Assembly (NCBI GenBank): GCA_031285085.1
Contig: JAITWW010000108.1
Location: 1-16,721, forward strand
Direction of reading: 5' to 3'
DNA: 16,721 nt
Source of the DNA: Candidatus Methanofilum arcanum
GTDB lineage: Archaea > Halobacteriota > Methanomicrobia > Methanomicrobiales > Methanospirillaceae
The notes under the pieces were generated by a model, which saw nothing but the letters and a program-made list of their open reading frames with translations, made no database searches and was not told the origin of the DNA. Numbering within the stretch: position 1 is the first letter of the stretch; each line of letters opens with the position of its first letter. Below, in pieces: positions 5,684 through 14,213 of the stretch. The translations under genes were made by a program, and so were the position numbers.

Positions 5684-6724
5684 TTGACTTCAATGAGAAC
5701 ATGGCTTCCAACAACTCTTGTTGGATATGTCATCTTTGCACTCATTCCAGTACTTATCTTGATCTCCCTCACACTTGGAAGATTTCCAATACATGTTGCA
5801 GATGCATACCTGATTGTTATCTCAGCAGTGCTTGAGATCTTCCAAATCACTCCCATACATTCCCTTCCTTCTGTTCAGGAAACGATCGTCCTTGAAATTC
5901 GTCTCCCGCGAATTGCTGCTGCATTGCTTGTTGGATCTGCTCTCTCTGTTGCAGGAGCTGCATATCAGGGAATGTTTAGAAATCCACTTGTATCCCCTGA
6001 CATACTCGGGGTTTCAGCAGGAGCTGGTTTTGGAGCATCACTTGCCATTCTGATATCAAGTGAGCCACTCCTGATCCAAACCATGGCTTTTGCATGTGGA
6101 ATGATTGCAGTTGGTATGACGTGGCTTATCAGTCGGCTGTACCGTCCTGCATCTACGCTTATCCTGGTACTTGCAGGAATTATCGTTGGAACTGTGTTTA
6201 ATGCCTTTGTAATGCTTATCAAAGACATTGCAGATCCAATGAACAAGCTTCCAGAGATTGTTTCCTGGTTAATGGGTTCCCTTGCCGGAACAGACTGGGG
6301 AGATCTGATAAGTATAACACCTGCTATCACGTTCGGTGTTGGAGTTTTACTTCTCATTCGCTGGCGTATCAACATCCTTGCACTTGGTGAGGAAGAAGCA
6401 ACTGCACTTGGTGTGGATACAAGAGTTCTTGGAGCGTTGATCATCACTGCGTCAACAGTTGTTACTGCAGCAGCGGTAAGCATCTCTGGCGTGATTGGAT
6501 GGGTAGGACTTGTGATACCTCACCTCTCACGTATGCTTGTCGGCCCGGAGTACACAAAAATGCTTCCTCTCTCTGCCGTCATGGGTGCTGCATTTTTACT
6601 TATCGTTGATAATATAGCACGCACACTTACATCAACAGAGGTTCCTCTTGGCGTGCTTACAGCACTTATTGGGGCTCCGTTCTTTGCATATTTACTGACA
6701 AGAAAGAAGGTTGGATGGTCATGA
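5684..6724 (+). CDS. FecCD-family ABC transporter permease
   Basis: A 346-residue polytopic membrane protein of the FecCD/BtuC family (PF01032), the channel of the importer, normally a homodimer. Family hallmarks are RLPRIAAALLVGSALSVAGA, YQGMFRNPLVSPDILGVSAGAGFGA near residues 93-117, the LGEEEATALGVDT coupling helix that contacts the ATPase, ISGVIGWVGLVIPHLSRMLVG, and the C-terminal PLGVLTALIGAPFFAYLL. About nine to ten hydrophobic segments are visible, as usual. Length is normal. The start is either TTG 5684, which has AGGGGA four to five bases upstream, or ATG 5693, for which that site is 12-14 bases away; I favour TTG. The stop overlaps the ATPase start, indicating translational coupling. 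Confidence 0.93.
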   Translation: MTSMRTWLPTTLVGYVIFALIPVLILISLTLGRFPIHVADAYLIVISAVLEIFQITPIHSLPSVQETIVLEIRLPRIAAALLVGSALSVAGAAYQGMFRNPLVSPDILGVSAGAGFGASLAILISSEPLLIQTMAFACGMIAVGMTWLISRLYRPASTLILVLAGIIVGTVFNAFVMLIKDIADPMNKLPEIVSWLMGSLAGTDWGDLISITPAITFGVGVLLLIRWRINILALGEEEATALGVDTRVLGALIITASTVVTAAAVSISGVIGWVGLVIPHLSRMLVGPEYTKMLPLSAVMGAAFLLIVDNIARTLTSTEVPLGVLTALIGAPFFAYLLTRKKVGWS

Positions 6725-7497
6725 AGCTGGTAACCGATGCTCTTTCATTTGGATACACAAAAGACTCAGTTGTATTTTCAAATGTATCGATAAACATTGG
6801 AAAAGGAGAGGTTATGGCAATTCTTGGGCCAAATGGAACTGGAAAATCGACATTTATCAAATGCCTTGTCAGAATCTTAAACCCACGTTCTGGCTCTATT
6901 TCACTTGATGGAAAAGATATATCTGAGTACAGCAGAGAAGAATGGGCACGTCGCATCGCATATGTACCTCAGATACACAATGCCATGTTTCCATTTACCG
7001 CCTTTGACTTTATTCTTCTTGGGCGTGCTCCTCATCTTAAAATGCATCAGCAGCCTCAAGACAGCGATAAACAAAAAGCACATGCAGCAGCTACACGCAT
7101 TGGAATTGAACATCTCCTGGATCGACCGATCACTGAGATATCTGGAGGTGAACGGCAGATGTGTGTTATTGCCCGTGCCCTTGCTCAGGAACCAGATATT
7201 TTAATTCTCGATGAACCAACATCTCATCTGGATTACGGCAATCAGTTCAAATGCCTTTCTATTATCAAAGCTCTCGCAAAAGAAGGTATATCTTCGCTGA
7301 TGTCAACCCACGTGCCTGATCACGGGTTTATCTCTTCTCACAAAGCAGCGATCATGCACAAGGCTTCCTGTACTGCATATGGAGATCCAGGTGAGGTTAT
7401 TACTTCTGACTCACTCTTTGAGACATATGGTGTTTTTGTAGCAGTAGAGTTTCATGCACAGGCAAATCGCCAGATCTGTGTGCCACTTGTAACATAA
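6715..7497 (+). CDS. ABC transporter ATPase, FecE/BtuD type
   Basis: The motor subunit of the importer, 260 residues. It has all nucleotide-binding motifs: Walker A GPNGTGKST (38-46), Q-loop Q86, signature SGGERQ (143-148), Walker B ILILDEP (162-168), the D-loop SHLD (170-173) and the H-loop histidine H199 in STHVPDH. It belongs to the Fe3+-siderophore/hemin/cobalamin importer class by its VPQIH...FTAFDFILLGRAPHL stretch. It overlaps the permease end. The ATG at 6721 gives a classic ATGA overlap and has AAGGTTGG at a better distance than the ATG at 6715, so it is an equally good start; only two residues differ. It ends 72 bases from the converging metG, with no obvious hairpin between them. 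Confidence 0.93.
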   Translation: MVMKLVTDALSFGYTKDSVVFSNVSINIGKGEVMAILGPNGTGKSTFIKCLVRILNPRSGSISLDGKDISEYSREEWARRIAYVPQIHNAMFPFTAFDFILLGRAPHLKMHQQPQDSDKQKAHAAATRIGIEHLLDRPITEISGGERQMCVIARALAQEPDILILDEPTSHLDYGNQFKCLSIIKALAKEGISSLMSTHVPDHGFISSHKAAIMHKASCTAYGDPGEVITSDSLFETYGVFVAVEFHAQANRQICVPLVT

Positions 7498-7569
7498 GTA
7501 ATGAATAATGGATATTAAACAAGAAATAATGAGCAATAAACAAGTGAAAAGTTGGAAAGTCTGTTTTGC

Positions 7570-9678
7570 TTATCGAATCAGTGTCCCAACTGGAACCTCT
7601 GCTACTGGAGATAATAATACGGCTTCATCACCTGCTGCAAGTACCATCCCATAGCTCTCTACACCCATCAGCTTTGCAGGCTTTAGATTACAGATAACAA
7701 CCACATACTTTCCAACCAAATCCTCTGGAGCATAAAATGGTGCGATGCCACTTACGATCTGGCGAACTTCACGCCCGATATCTACTTGCAAGCAAAGCAA
7801 CTTCTTTGACTTTGGAATTCCTTTTGCCTCAAGAATCTTGCCTATGCGAAGCTCCATCTTTGAAAACTCATCAATGGTAATCTCTGGGCGCCCTCCCTCT
7901 TGCTCTTGCTCTTCTGATGCATCAGATGAAATACATGGTGGCTGTGGTGCTTTTATCCCCTCTGATTTCATCATATCTTTCTTTGCCTCTTTGTCTCTCT
8001 CACTCTCTGCTTCCCCTGCTGCAAGAGCTTCAATACGCTGTTTGAGTATCTCCTCAAACCCTTTGATCAGATCATCATCAAGTTTTTGAAATACAATCTC
8101 TGGCTTTTTTAATTCTGCATTTCCAAAGAGGGGAGTGAGCACATCTGAAAATGAGGTCTCTGAAAGTGGAGTTGTAACTCCAAGCAGATCCCAGATCTTT
8201 TTTGCATGCTCTGGCATCACATGATCTATCAAAATCGTCAGTGCTTTTGTCAGTTGCAGACAGTCAGCAATAATTTGCTGTGCAGCATCTGGGTCTGTTT
8301 TTTTAACCTTCCATGGAGCACTATTTTGAATATAATTATTTCCATAGGCTGCAAGCGCCATAATGGCATCTACTGCTTCCTTAAACTCATAGGATTCAAT
8401 AGCAGCCTGAATCGAGTCTAATGTCTCCTGAATCTGGGAAAAAATCTCATTTTGTGGTGCTACTTCTGGAATACCTCCATACTCCTTATATGCAAAATGC
8501 ATCGCACGATATACAAAATTTCCAAGCGTATTTACGACTTCGTTATTTATTCTCTCCTGGTAAACACCCCATGAAAAATTCAGCTCCTTCGTATGACTTG
8601 TGTATGACAACAGATAGTATCGCAGATAATCAGCAGACAGCCCACGGTCTAAATACTCCTCATTTGCCCACACCACATATCCCCGAGACTTTGAAAACTT
8701 TTGACCATCGATCTTCACCATCCCTGATGCAATAACGGTGTCTGGCATCCTATAACCAGCCGCATGAAGCATTGCAGGCCAAAACAGGCAGTGATGATAG
8801 GTAATATCAACCCCAATAAAGTGTGTAATTTCACAATCATCACTACACCACTTCTCCTTCCAGTCTATACCCTTCTCTTTTGCCCACTCCTCTGTAAATG
8901 CAATATACCCTATTGGCGCATCTACCCAGACATATATCGTGAGATCACTTCGACCTGGAAAAGGAATACCCCAGTCAAGGGTTCGAGTGATACACCAGTC
9001 ATGAATCTCCTCACGTAGCCATCCCTTTGCATAATTTCGTGAGTTCTCCGTTCCTTTCAGCCGCTCTAAAAATCCTTCAAGTTCAGAACCAAACTCACTC
9101 AGCCTCATGAAGTAATGTTCCTGCTCTCGAAACTCTGCATCTGTTCCACATATTGTGCAGACAGGATCAACCAACTCTCCTGGTGCAAGAGGCTTTCCAC
9201 ATCCCTGATCGCATTCATCACCCCGTGCTTGTTTCCCACAATGTGGACATGTTCCTTTCAGATATCGATCTGGCAAAAATCGCGAGCATCTTGGACAGTA
9301 TGCCTGGTGAATAACTTTTGGATAGACATATCCAGCGTTTATCATGCGGGTTACAATATCTGTGGTTCGATGCCGATTTGTGGGATCATCACTCATCCCA
9401 AATCTATCAAAAAAGATCTGCATTTTTTGAAATGTCACATCAAAATGGTGATGATATCGCTCTGATAATGCACGTGGTGTTGTGTTCTCTGCCTCTGCAC
9501 TTACAACGATGGGCGTTCCGTGATTATCTGAGCCGCAGATAAATGTCACATCAACGCCACATCTTCGTTTGTACCGCACATAAAAGTCGGCAGGAACATA
9601 GGTTCGAAGGTGACCAATATGACATCGTCCATTTGTATATGGAAGCCCACAGGTCACAAGCAGGGATGGCTTTTTCAT
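7570..9678 (-). CDS. metG: Methionyl-tRNA synthetase with fused tRNA-binding domain
   Basis: A class I aminoacyl-tRNA synthetase that charges tRNA-Met in the cytoplasm. From ATG 9678 (702 aa) it begins with KPSLLVTCGLPYTNGRCHIGH, containing the HIGH motif at 20-23. Four zinc knuckles follow: CPRC (128-131), CPHC (144-147), CDQGC (156-160) and CTIC (174-177), the two-zinc connective-peptide type. The KMSKS loop reads KFSKS (327-331). An anticodon-binding helical domain follows, then a charged linker (about 555-600) and a C-terminal EMAP/Trbp111-like OB-fold domain (MELRIGKILEAK, then NLKPAKLMGVESYGM). The frame stays open to 9771, but the extra 31 residues are not family-like, and a TATA-like box about 28 bases upstream of 9678 points to a leaderless transcript starting at this ATG. 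Confidence 0.95.
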   Translation of the reverse strand: MKKPSLLVTCGLPYTNGRCHIGHLRTYVPADFYVRYKRRCGVDVTFICGSDNHGTPIVVSAEAENTTPRALSERYHHHFDVTFQKMQIFFDRFGMSDDPTNRHRTTDIVTRMINAGYVYPKVIHQAYCPRCSRFLPDRYLKGTCPHCGKQARGDECDQGCGKPLAPGELVDPVCTICGTDAEFREQEHYFMRLSEFGSELEGFLERLKGTENSRNYAKGWLREEIHDWCITRTLDWGIPFPGRSDLTIYVWVDAPIGYIAFTEEWAKEKGIDWKEKWCSDDCEITHFIGVDITYHHCLFWPAMLHAAGYRMPDTVIASGMVKIDGQKFSKSRGYVVWANEEYLDRGLSADYLRYYLLSYTSHTKELNFSWGVYQERINNEVVNTLGNFVYRAMHFAYKEYGGIPEVAPQNEIFSQIQETLDSIQAAIESYEFKEAVDAIMALAAYGNNYIQNSAPWKVKKTDPDAAQQIIADCLQLTKALTILIDHVMPEHAKKIWDLLGVTTPLSETSFSDVLTPLFGNAELKKPEIVFQKLDDDLIKGFEEILKQRIEALAAGEAESERDKEAKKDMMKSEGIKAPQPPCISSDASEEQEQEGGRPEITIDEFSKMELRIGKILEAKGIPKSKKLLCLQVDIGREVRQIVSGIAPFYAPEDLVGKYVVVICNLKPAKLMGVESYGMVLAAGDEAVLLSPVAEVPVGTLIR

Positions 9679-9702
9679 TGGTGTACAGTTTTGTGATAAA
9701 AG

Positions 9703-9711
9703 AGTATAAAT
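9703..9711 (-). promoter_or_regulatory. TATA-like box of metG
   Basis: ATTTATACT on the minus strand is centred about 28 bases before the metG ATG at 9678, the usual archaeal distance from TATA box to transcription start. No Shine-Dalgarno-like sequence lies between it and the ATG. Together these suggest a leaderless mRNA. Confidence 0.5.
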
Positions 9712-10114
9712 GTAACAACTCGCCACCTGTTGGTGGGGAAGAAGAAATGATACAATTCTGTAAAAATACATCTTTAGTTATCAAAATTATCAAAATCATC
9801 AAAATTATGTATAAATAATCTCTAACAGGAGAAGAATTGCTTTCATAGCAAAAAAAAGAAAAAATAGTATGAGTATTGTTTGCAGAATGCCAAAGATAAC
9901 TCAAAAGCTAAGATTCACTGGCAATCCACAGTTTATGATGCAAGAATGAAACCAGTGGTAAGGACCAAAACCTCCTCATTCACTTTTGAATTCCCATTTT
10001 TTCTTCTTCGAAATCACCATTTAAAAAAAGATCATAATGTCGTCTGTGAAAATGTACTCTGAATACAAAAAGTCATCGTAGTTTTTGTTAAGTAGAGGTA
10101 AGTCATATTATACT
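9712..10114. other. AT-rich intergenic region between divergent metG and the AAA_14 ATPase
   Basis: No gene is recognised. A short near-tandem run of TATCAAAAT/CATCAAAAT units lies at about 9779-9806 and is followed by TGTATAAATAATC, a possible TATA box on either strand. Small open frames (for example 9880-10062 on the plus strand) lack ribosome sites and look like chance. Confidence 0.4.
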
Positions 10115-10123
10115 AAGAGGTGA
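10115..10123 (+). promoter_or_regulatory. Strong ribosome binding site that decides the ATPase start
   Basis: AAGAGGTGA matches the archaeal anti-Shine-Dalgarno well. It directly touches ATG 10124, too close for normal initiation, and is correctly spaced for GTG 10130. Confidence 0.6.
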
Positions 10124-10129
10124 ATGCCC

Positions 10130-11485
10130 GTGTACCGTACTGCAATGGAGGATTTGCACCACTGGAAGCAACGTAAAAATCAAAAGCCGCTGATTATACG
10201 GGGAGCAAGGCAGGTTGGCAAGACCTGGTTGATGCGCGAGTTTGGCAAGACTGCCTTTGAAAAGACGGTTTATATAAATTTCGACAACAATCAGCGAATG
10301 AAGGACCTTTTTTTAGCTGATTTGAATGTGGAACGCATTGTAATGGGTCTTGAACTGTATGCTGGGCACAAGATAGATTCTGAAAACACCTTACTCATCT
10401 TCGATGAGGTACAGGAAGTGCCAGAAGCGTTGACTTCCCTCAAATATTTCAATGAGACTGCATCTCAGTACCAAATTATCTGCGCTGGTTCTTTGCTTGG
10501 TGTGGCGCTGCATCAGGGAACATCTTTTCCAGTAGGGAAGGTTGAGTTTTTAGATCTTCACCCTCTGTCATTCATCGAGTTTATGCAGGCGATGAATAAA
10601 GGACAGTATGTGGAGCTCCTTCTCAAAGGCGACTTCGAGCTTGCAACTACCTTCAAGCAGGAGTATATCGAGCTACTACGCTATTACTACTACGTAGGCG
10701 GAATGCCAGAAGCAGTCCAAGCCTTTTCTGGTAACAGAGACTTTTATGAAGTGCGAGAGATCCAGCAGCAGATTTTGGAAGCATATGAACAGGATTTTTC
10801 AAAGCATGCACCAAGCAGTATTGTGCCTCGCATTCGCATGTTATGGAACAGCATTCCTGCGCAGCTCGCTAAAGAAAATAGGAAGTTTATGTACGGTCTT
10901 ATTAAAGAGGGAGCACGAGCCAAGGAGTACGAGCTTGCATTGCTGTGGCTTTCTGACTGTGGACTTGTACACAAGGTTCACCGAGTGACGACTTCACAGA
11001 TCCCCTTGAAAGCATATGAGGATTTGAAGGCATTTAAGATTTTTTTGGGAGATGTGGGTTTGCTCTCCTGCATGGTACGGCTACGGCAAGATACGCTACT
11101 TGATGGAAATGAGTTATTTAGGGAGTTTAAAGGAGCATTGACCGAACAATATGTTTTGCAGCAACTCAAGACTAAAAAAGGCATTCAGACGTACTATTGG
11201 ACTAATGAACGGGGCAGCGCTGAGATTGATTTTGTGATCGACAATGGAAACAATGTGATTCCAATTGAGGTGAAAGCTGAGCTCAACTTGCAAGCCAAGA
11301 GTCTCAGGATCTACCGTGATACATTCAATCCAACTCTTTCGATACGAACGAACATGGCTGATTACCATGAACAAGGATGGCTTTTGAATCTGCCGCTCTG
11401 GGCGGTGGAGAGAGTTTTAGAGATAACTCTAAAAGGAACCATCCAAACAGATGTAAGCATCCATTCCCATGAATTCATGAATTAG
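10130..11485 (+). CDS. AAA_14/DUF4143 family ATPase
   Basis: About 451 residues, of a family very common in archaea and often called ATP-binding or ExeA-like protein of unknown role. The N-terminal P-loop domain has IIRGARQVGKTW (Walker A) and LLIFDEVQEVPEALTSLK (Walker B and following helix), then GSLLGVALHQG and the conserved FPVGKVEFLDLHPLSFIEFM segment. The C-terminal DUF4143 part ends in a PD-(D/E)XK-like pattern: GSAEIDFVI, then IPIEVKAE (D369, E382, K384 counted from the ATG at 10124). A nuclease-like fold is therefore likely, with activity unproven. The start is decided by AAGAGGTGA at 10115-10123: it abuts ATG 10124, but sits six bases before GTG 10130, and homologues I recall begin near YRT, so GTG is preferred. 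The gene stands alone on the plus strand. Confidence 0.88.
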   Translation: MYRTAMEDLHHWKQRKNQKPLIIRGARQVGKTWLMREFGKTAFEKTVYINFDNNQRMKDLFLADLNVERIVMGLELYAGHKIDSENTLLIFDEVQEVPEALTSLKYFNETASQYQIICAGSLLGVALHQGTSFPVGKVEFLDLHPLSFIEFMQAMNKGQYVELLLKGDFELATTFKQEYIELLRYYYYVGGMPEAVQAFSGNRDFYEVREIQQQILEAYEQDFSKHAPSSIVPRIRMLWNSIPAQLAKENRKFMYGLIKEGARAKEYELALLWLSDCGLVHKVHRVTTSQIPLKAYEDLKAFKIFLGDVGLLSCMVRLRQDTLLDGNELFREFKGALTEQYVLQQLKTKKGIQTYYWTNERGSAEIDFVIDNGNNVIPIEVKAELNLQAKSLRIYRDTFNPTLSIRTNMADYHEQGWLLNLPLWAVERVLEITLKGTIQTDVSIHSHEFMN

Positions 11486-11618
11486 TGCATCTCATAATCT
11501 TCATCCCCAGGTAACATAACTTCCCAAGCATACCCATAAGGCACTCAGAATCAAAACTTCTCCTGCGTTGTTCTGGCGAAAATATTTTAGCTCCGTACAT
11601 GTAGTGAATAGTCTAAAA

Positions 11619-11903
11619 ATGGGGAAAAGCCACAATATGGTGGATGATTCTGAAAATAATATCAAACTGTTTGAAAGGAGGCAAGCTCGTACTGCTTGGG
11701 ATGAGGAGAATGAGAAGTGGTGGTTTTCGATTATTGATGTAGTTGCAGTGCGGACTGATAATGATTATCAGACGGGAAGAAATTACTGGAAAATTGTGAA
11801 AAAGCGTCTTAAAGATCAGGGAAATGAAACGGTTACAAATTGCAATCAGTTAAAAATGCGTTCCCCAGATGGCAAAATGCGGCTTTATACCCCTGCTCAG
11901 TGA
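11619..11903 (+). pseudogene. Truncated Bro-N / antirepressor-like protein
   Basis: The frame from ATG 11619 (or 11637, which has GGGG upstream) encodes the N-terminal Bro-N-type domain: NIKLFERRQARTAWDEE, EKWWFSIIDVVAV, NYWKIVKKRLKDQGNETVTNC, NQLKMRSPDGKMRL. Proteins of this type, related to phage antirepressors and to DinD-like proteins, normally continue with a stretch like TDVADTEQLFRLIQSIPSPKAEPFK and a longer C-terminus. Here the family pattern stops at RL and the frame ends six codons later, so only about 90 residues remain of a protein usually above 250. The following 180 bases contain nothing that restores it in another frame. It is probably a prophage or mobile-element relic; a functional minidomain cannot be excluded. 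Confidence 0.75.
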
Positions 11904-12085
11904 GGAACATCTGTCTTTTTGCTGAAAATGTATATGTATGCATGTATTTCGAGCTTTTTTGTAGCTCCGCGAAACTGTTTAATGCGTCTCTGGCTTCCTC
12001 AAATAACTGCTTCATTACTTCGAGCAACACGGACACCGCTCTGTACGATCAGTGGATTTGACAGATTTTGCATAGAGATATCAGC

Positions 12086-13834
12086 TTATCCCAAAAGCAT
12101 GCAAAAGCGCTTATTCTTCTCAATAAGGCCTTTCGCCTTCTTTTCTGAGCCGGGTGCGAGTACCAATACTGAGGATACTTTTCCCTCCGAGATAGCCTTC
12201 ATACCCTTATAGTTGGCTATCTCTTCGAGTAAGAAATGATCATCACTTTCTATAACTGCAACATTTCGAATCCGGATTCTCTTGCTCTGTGCCTCCCATT
12301 CCACAAATGCACTCTTCACATTATCTGGCAAGGGCACATTTGAAAATGTTTCGCAATAACTGCTGATCTCGTGAATCATCAATCCAATGGTCAGCGCTTT
12401 TGCCATACCAAAGAAATCCAACTTGTACACACTTACTTCCTTATCTGCGACGGTTTTTTCTGCGAATCGGTCAAAAAACAACTCATGGCGCATGCGGTCC
12501 AGGCCGTTTGCAATCACCACATCAAAATTCGGCTGTACGATAAAGCCATTTTCATCTCCTGAGGCGCTCATTGCTTCTTTTTCTTGATAGGAATCCGTCA
12601 TTCCAAACAAGTACGCACCTAAGTCTGTCACCCTGAAGTAGGCTGTTTCATATGCGGAATAATCATCATAATATCCACGAGATTTTGTTTCTGTGAGTAT
12701 ATCCACCGCTCCCAGCACCGCGAGGTACTCCATCAGGACAATGCTAATGGCGCAGTTCTCAAAACTCGTCCAGGAAGCAGATCCAATATACTGCTTATGG
12801 TAATCATCTCGAATCAATGCGCCTCCAACGACGTCAAAGAGCATCTTATTATCTTTCTGTATTTCTTTTGAAAAATAGGCAAAATTGATCCATTCATTCA
12901 CCGGACATTCTCTCAAATATGAAATAATTTCACTGCGTGGTCCAGATAAATCATATACACTTCTTGAAAATTTAAGTTTCGAAGAGGAAATACGGGAACA
13001 CTCATCTATAATGCGATTGCCATGTCGCATGTACTTCTCAAACAAGTACTTCGCTTTTTCAGGCATGCTTAAACCTGCAAAGTGAGAAGCTGCTTTTGAG
13101 AAGATAAACTTGTCCTGAACGATATCAATGACGTCAGCACAGCGAAGCAGCATTATCATACCAAAGCTGACTATCGTATCTGCTGCACTGCGTATATCTT
13201 CTACCTCACCGCTCTCATTATTGCAGATCTCGTCGTATCCAGCGACTTTATGAAATTTTAAGAGCGAGGTTTTGTTCATGTAACCTCCAGCTTTGGTAGC
13301 AGCAACTTTGTTATTGTTGATAAAGCTCAGGAGCATGTCAAAATCTTTATACCTGCTCTCTCGATCGATAATGGAAGCGTACTCGTTCATGTCTTCTATT
13401 TCAGAGGGAGGAAAGAGACGAACATATGGTGGGATCACTCCTTCAAGGTACTCCTTAAAGGCATCAGGGATTTGACCGTTCACAAAAAATGCATACAATT
13501 TCGAATCTTTTGGAAAGAACCTATCCAAACGGCTGTAAAAAGAAAATGAAACTTGATTGTATCCATATTTTTTCGCGATTTCCTTGATCTCTTCTTCTAA
13601 AGGACGATATTTGCTCTGTACGATGCAGGTCAATAACTCTTTTTCATAATCATCTAACTGCTGAAACAATGTGGCGGCGGAATTTGGATCAGAATAAAAA
13701 TGATATAATATGACAACAGCTTCTGCTTTTTTAATCCCAGTTGGCTTTATTCCAACCATCCGCATAATGCTCATTAAATTGCTATTGTCATAACCTTGAA
13801 GATTGGTTTTTTCAAGATTCGTAAGTAAGTCCAT
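12086..13834 (-). CDS. Large protein with XPB/Ssl2 helicase-associated domain, paralogue A
   Basis: A 582-residue soluble protein. The N-terminus (about 18-45, LMSIMRMVGIKPTGIKKAEAVVILYHF) resembles a SAP-like helix-extended-loop-helix, followed by helical, probably winged-helix, segments (QQLDDYEKELLTCIVQSKYRPLEEEI). The C-terminal part has GFIVQPNFDVVIANGLDRM, then DFFGMAKALTIGLMIHEISSYCETFSNVPLPDNVKSAFVEWE. From memory this pattern fits the domain found next to or within XPB/Ssl2-type helicases (PF13625-like). There is no P-loop or helicase motif, so it is not a helicase itself. A DNA-binding or helicase-adaptor role is inferred, not shown. AGGAGG (13839-13844) lies four bases before the ATG. 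It is 60-90% identical along its length to the next gene upstream, most strongly near the C-terminus. Confidence 0.75.
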   Translation of the reverse strand: MDLLTNLEKTNLQGYDNSNLMSIMRMVGIKPTGIKKAEAVVILYHFYSDPNSAATLFQQLDDYEKELLTCIVQSKYRPLEEEIKEIAKKYGYNQVSFSFYSRLDRFFPKDSKLYAFFVNGQIPDAFKEYLEGVIPPYVRLFPPSEIEDMNEYASIIDRESRYKDFDMLLSFINNNKVAATKAGGYMNKTSLLKFHKVAGYDEICNNESGEVEDIRSAADTIVSFGMIMLLRCADVIDIVQDKFIFSKAASHFAGLSMPEKAKYLFEKYMRHGNRIIDECSRISSSKLKFSRSVYDLSGPRSEIISYLRECPVNEWINFAYFSKEIQKDNKMLFDVVGGALIRDDYHKQYIGSASWTSFENCAISIVLMEYLAVLGAVDILTETKSRGYYDDYSAYETAYFRVTDLGAYLFGMTDSYQEKEAMSASGDENGFIVQPNFDVVIANGLDRMRHELFFDRFAEKTVADKEVSVYKLDFFGMAKALTIGLMIHEISSYCETFSNVPLPDNVKSAFVEWEAQSKRIRIRNVAVIESDDHFLLEEIANYKGMKAISEGKVSSVLVLAPGSEKKAKGLIEKNKRFCMLLG

Positions 13835-13845
13835 AGTTCCTCCTA

Positions 13846-13907
13846 GTTATATTCAGTGTATCTAAATTAATTCACGAGACACCACATAAAGCTGCTGAAG
13901 CTACTGG
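13846..13907 (-). promoter_or_regulatory. Promoter region of paralogue A, duplicated upstream of paralogue B
   Basis: The segment from GTTATATTCAG to CATAAAGCTGCTGAA is repeated at 15976-16034 with only a few changes. On the minus strand it contains TTAATTTAGATA, a TATA-like element about 30 bases from the start codon. Conservation of the whole block, not just the coding sequence, shows that gene and promoter were duplicated together. Confidence 0.6.
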
Positions 13908-14213
13908 AGTTCCGCAGATCTGCCTTATGTTTTCGCGTCATTATATCGTGCAACTCTTGAAAATAAGCGACTTAATAAACCATATGACACATAATACAAA
14001 AAAATATTGTATGGTGATTATTATCATTTAAATATATTAATGAAACATTCCATGAATTTCATGGGTTTCGGATGTATCTGTTGGTAGTGCAACACAGCAG
14101 AACATCTGTGATCTCCTGAGAAAAAGAATCAGTTTTTTATTCGATCATTCCTGGACATATTGTTCTGTATGATCTAACTGGATCTGACCAATTTTTCATA
14201 GGATTAAAATCTA
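13908..14213. other. Intergenic spacer between the two paralogues, with a small hairpin
   Basis: No gene is seen. Unlike the coding and promoter parts, this spacer has no counterpart beside the other paralogue. A 15-bp palindrome CCATGAATTTCATGG (14050-14064), flanked by GAAAC and GTTTC, lies about 150 bases beyond the stop of paralogue B and may end its transcript. Confidence 0.45.

Noticed and set aside
5965..6483. Minus-strand open frame of 172 codons inside the permease gene
   Set aside because: It is the antisense shadow of the conserved FecCD gene, with no supporting start site.
9779..9806. Short tandem ATCAAAAT-type repeat considered as a CRISPR remnant or origin iteron
   Set aside because: Units are only about 9-10 bases, without spacers, and there is no replication gene nearby. 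It is simple AT-rich sequence in an intergenic region.
9880..10062. Plus-strand open frame of 60 codons upstream of the AAA_14 ATPase
   Set aside because: No ribosome site, no recognisable protein pattern and AT-rich intergenic composition.
11833..12036. Minus-strand open frame of 67 codons next to the Bro-N fragment
   Set aside because: It overlaps the Bro-N coding region in antisense, lacks a ribosome site and starts from GTG. It does look somewhat protein-like (EQGYKAAFCHLG), but I cannot support it.
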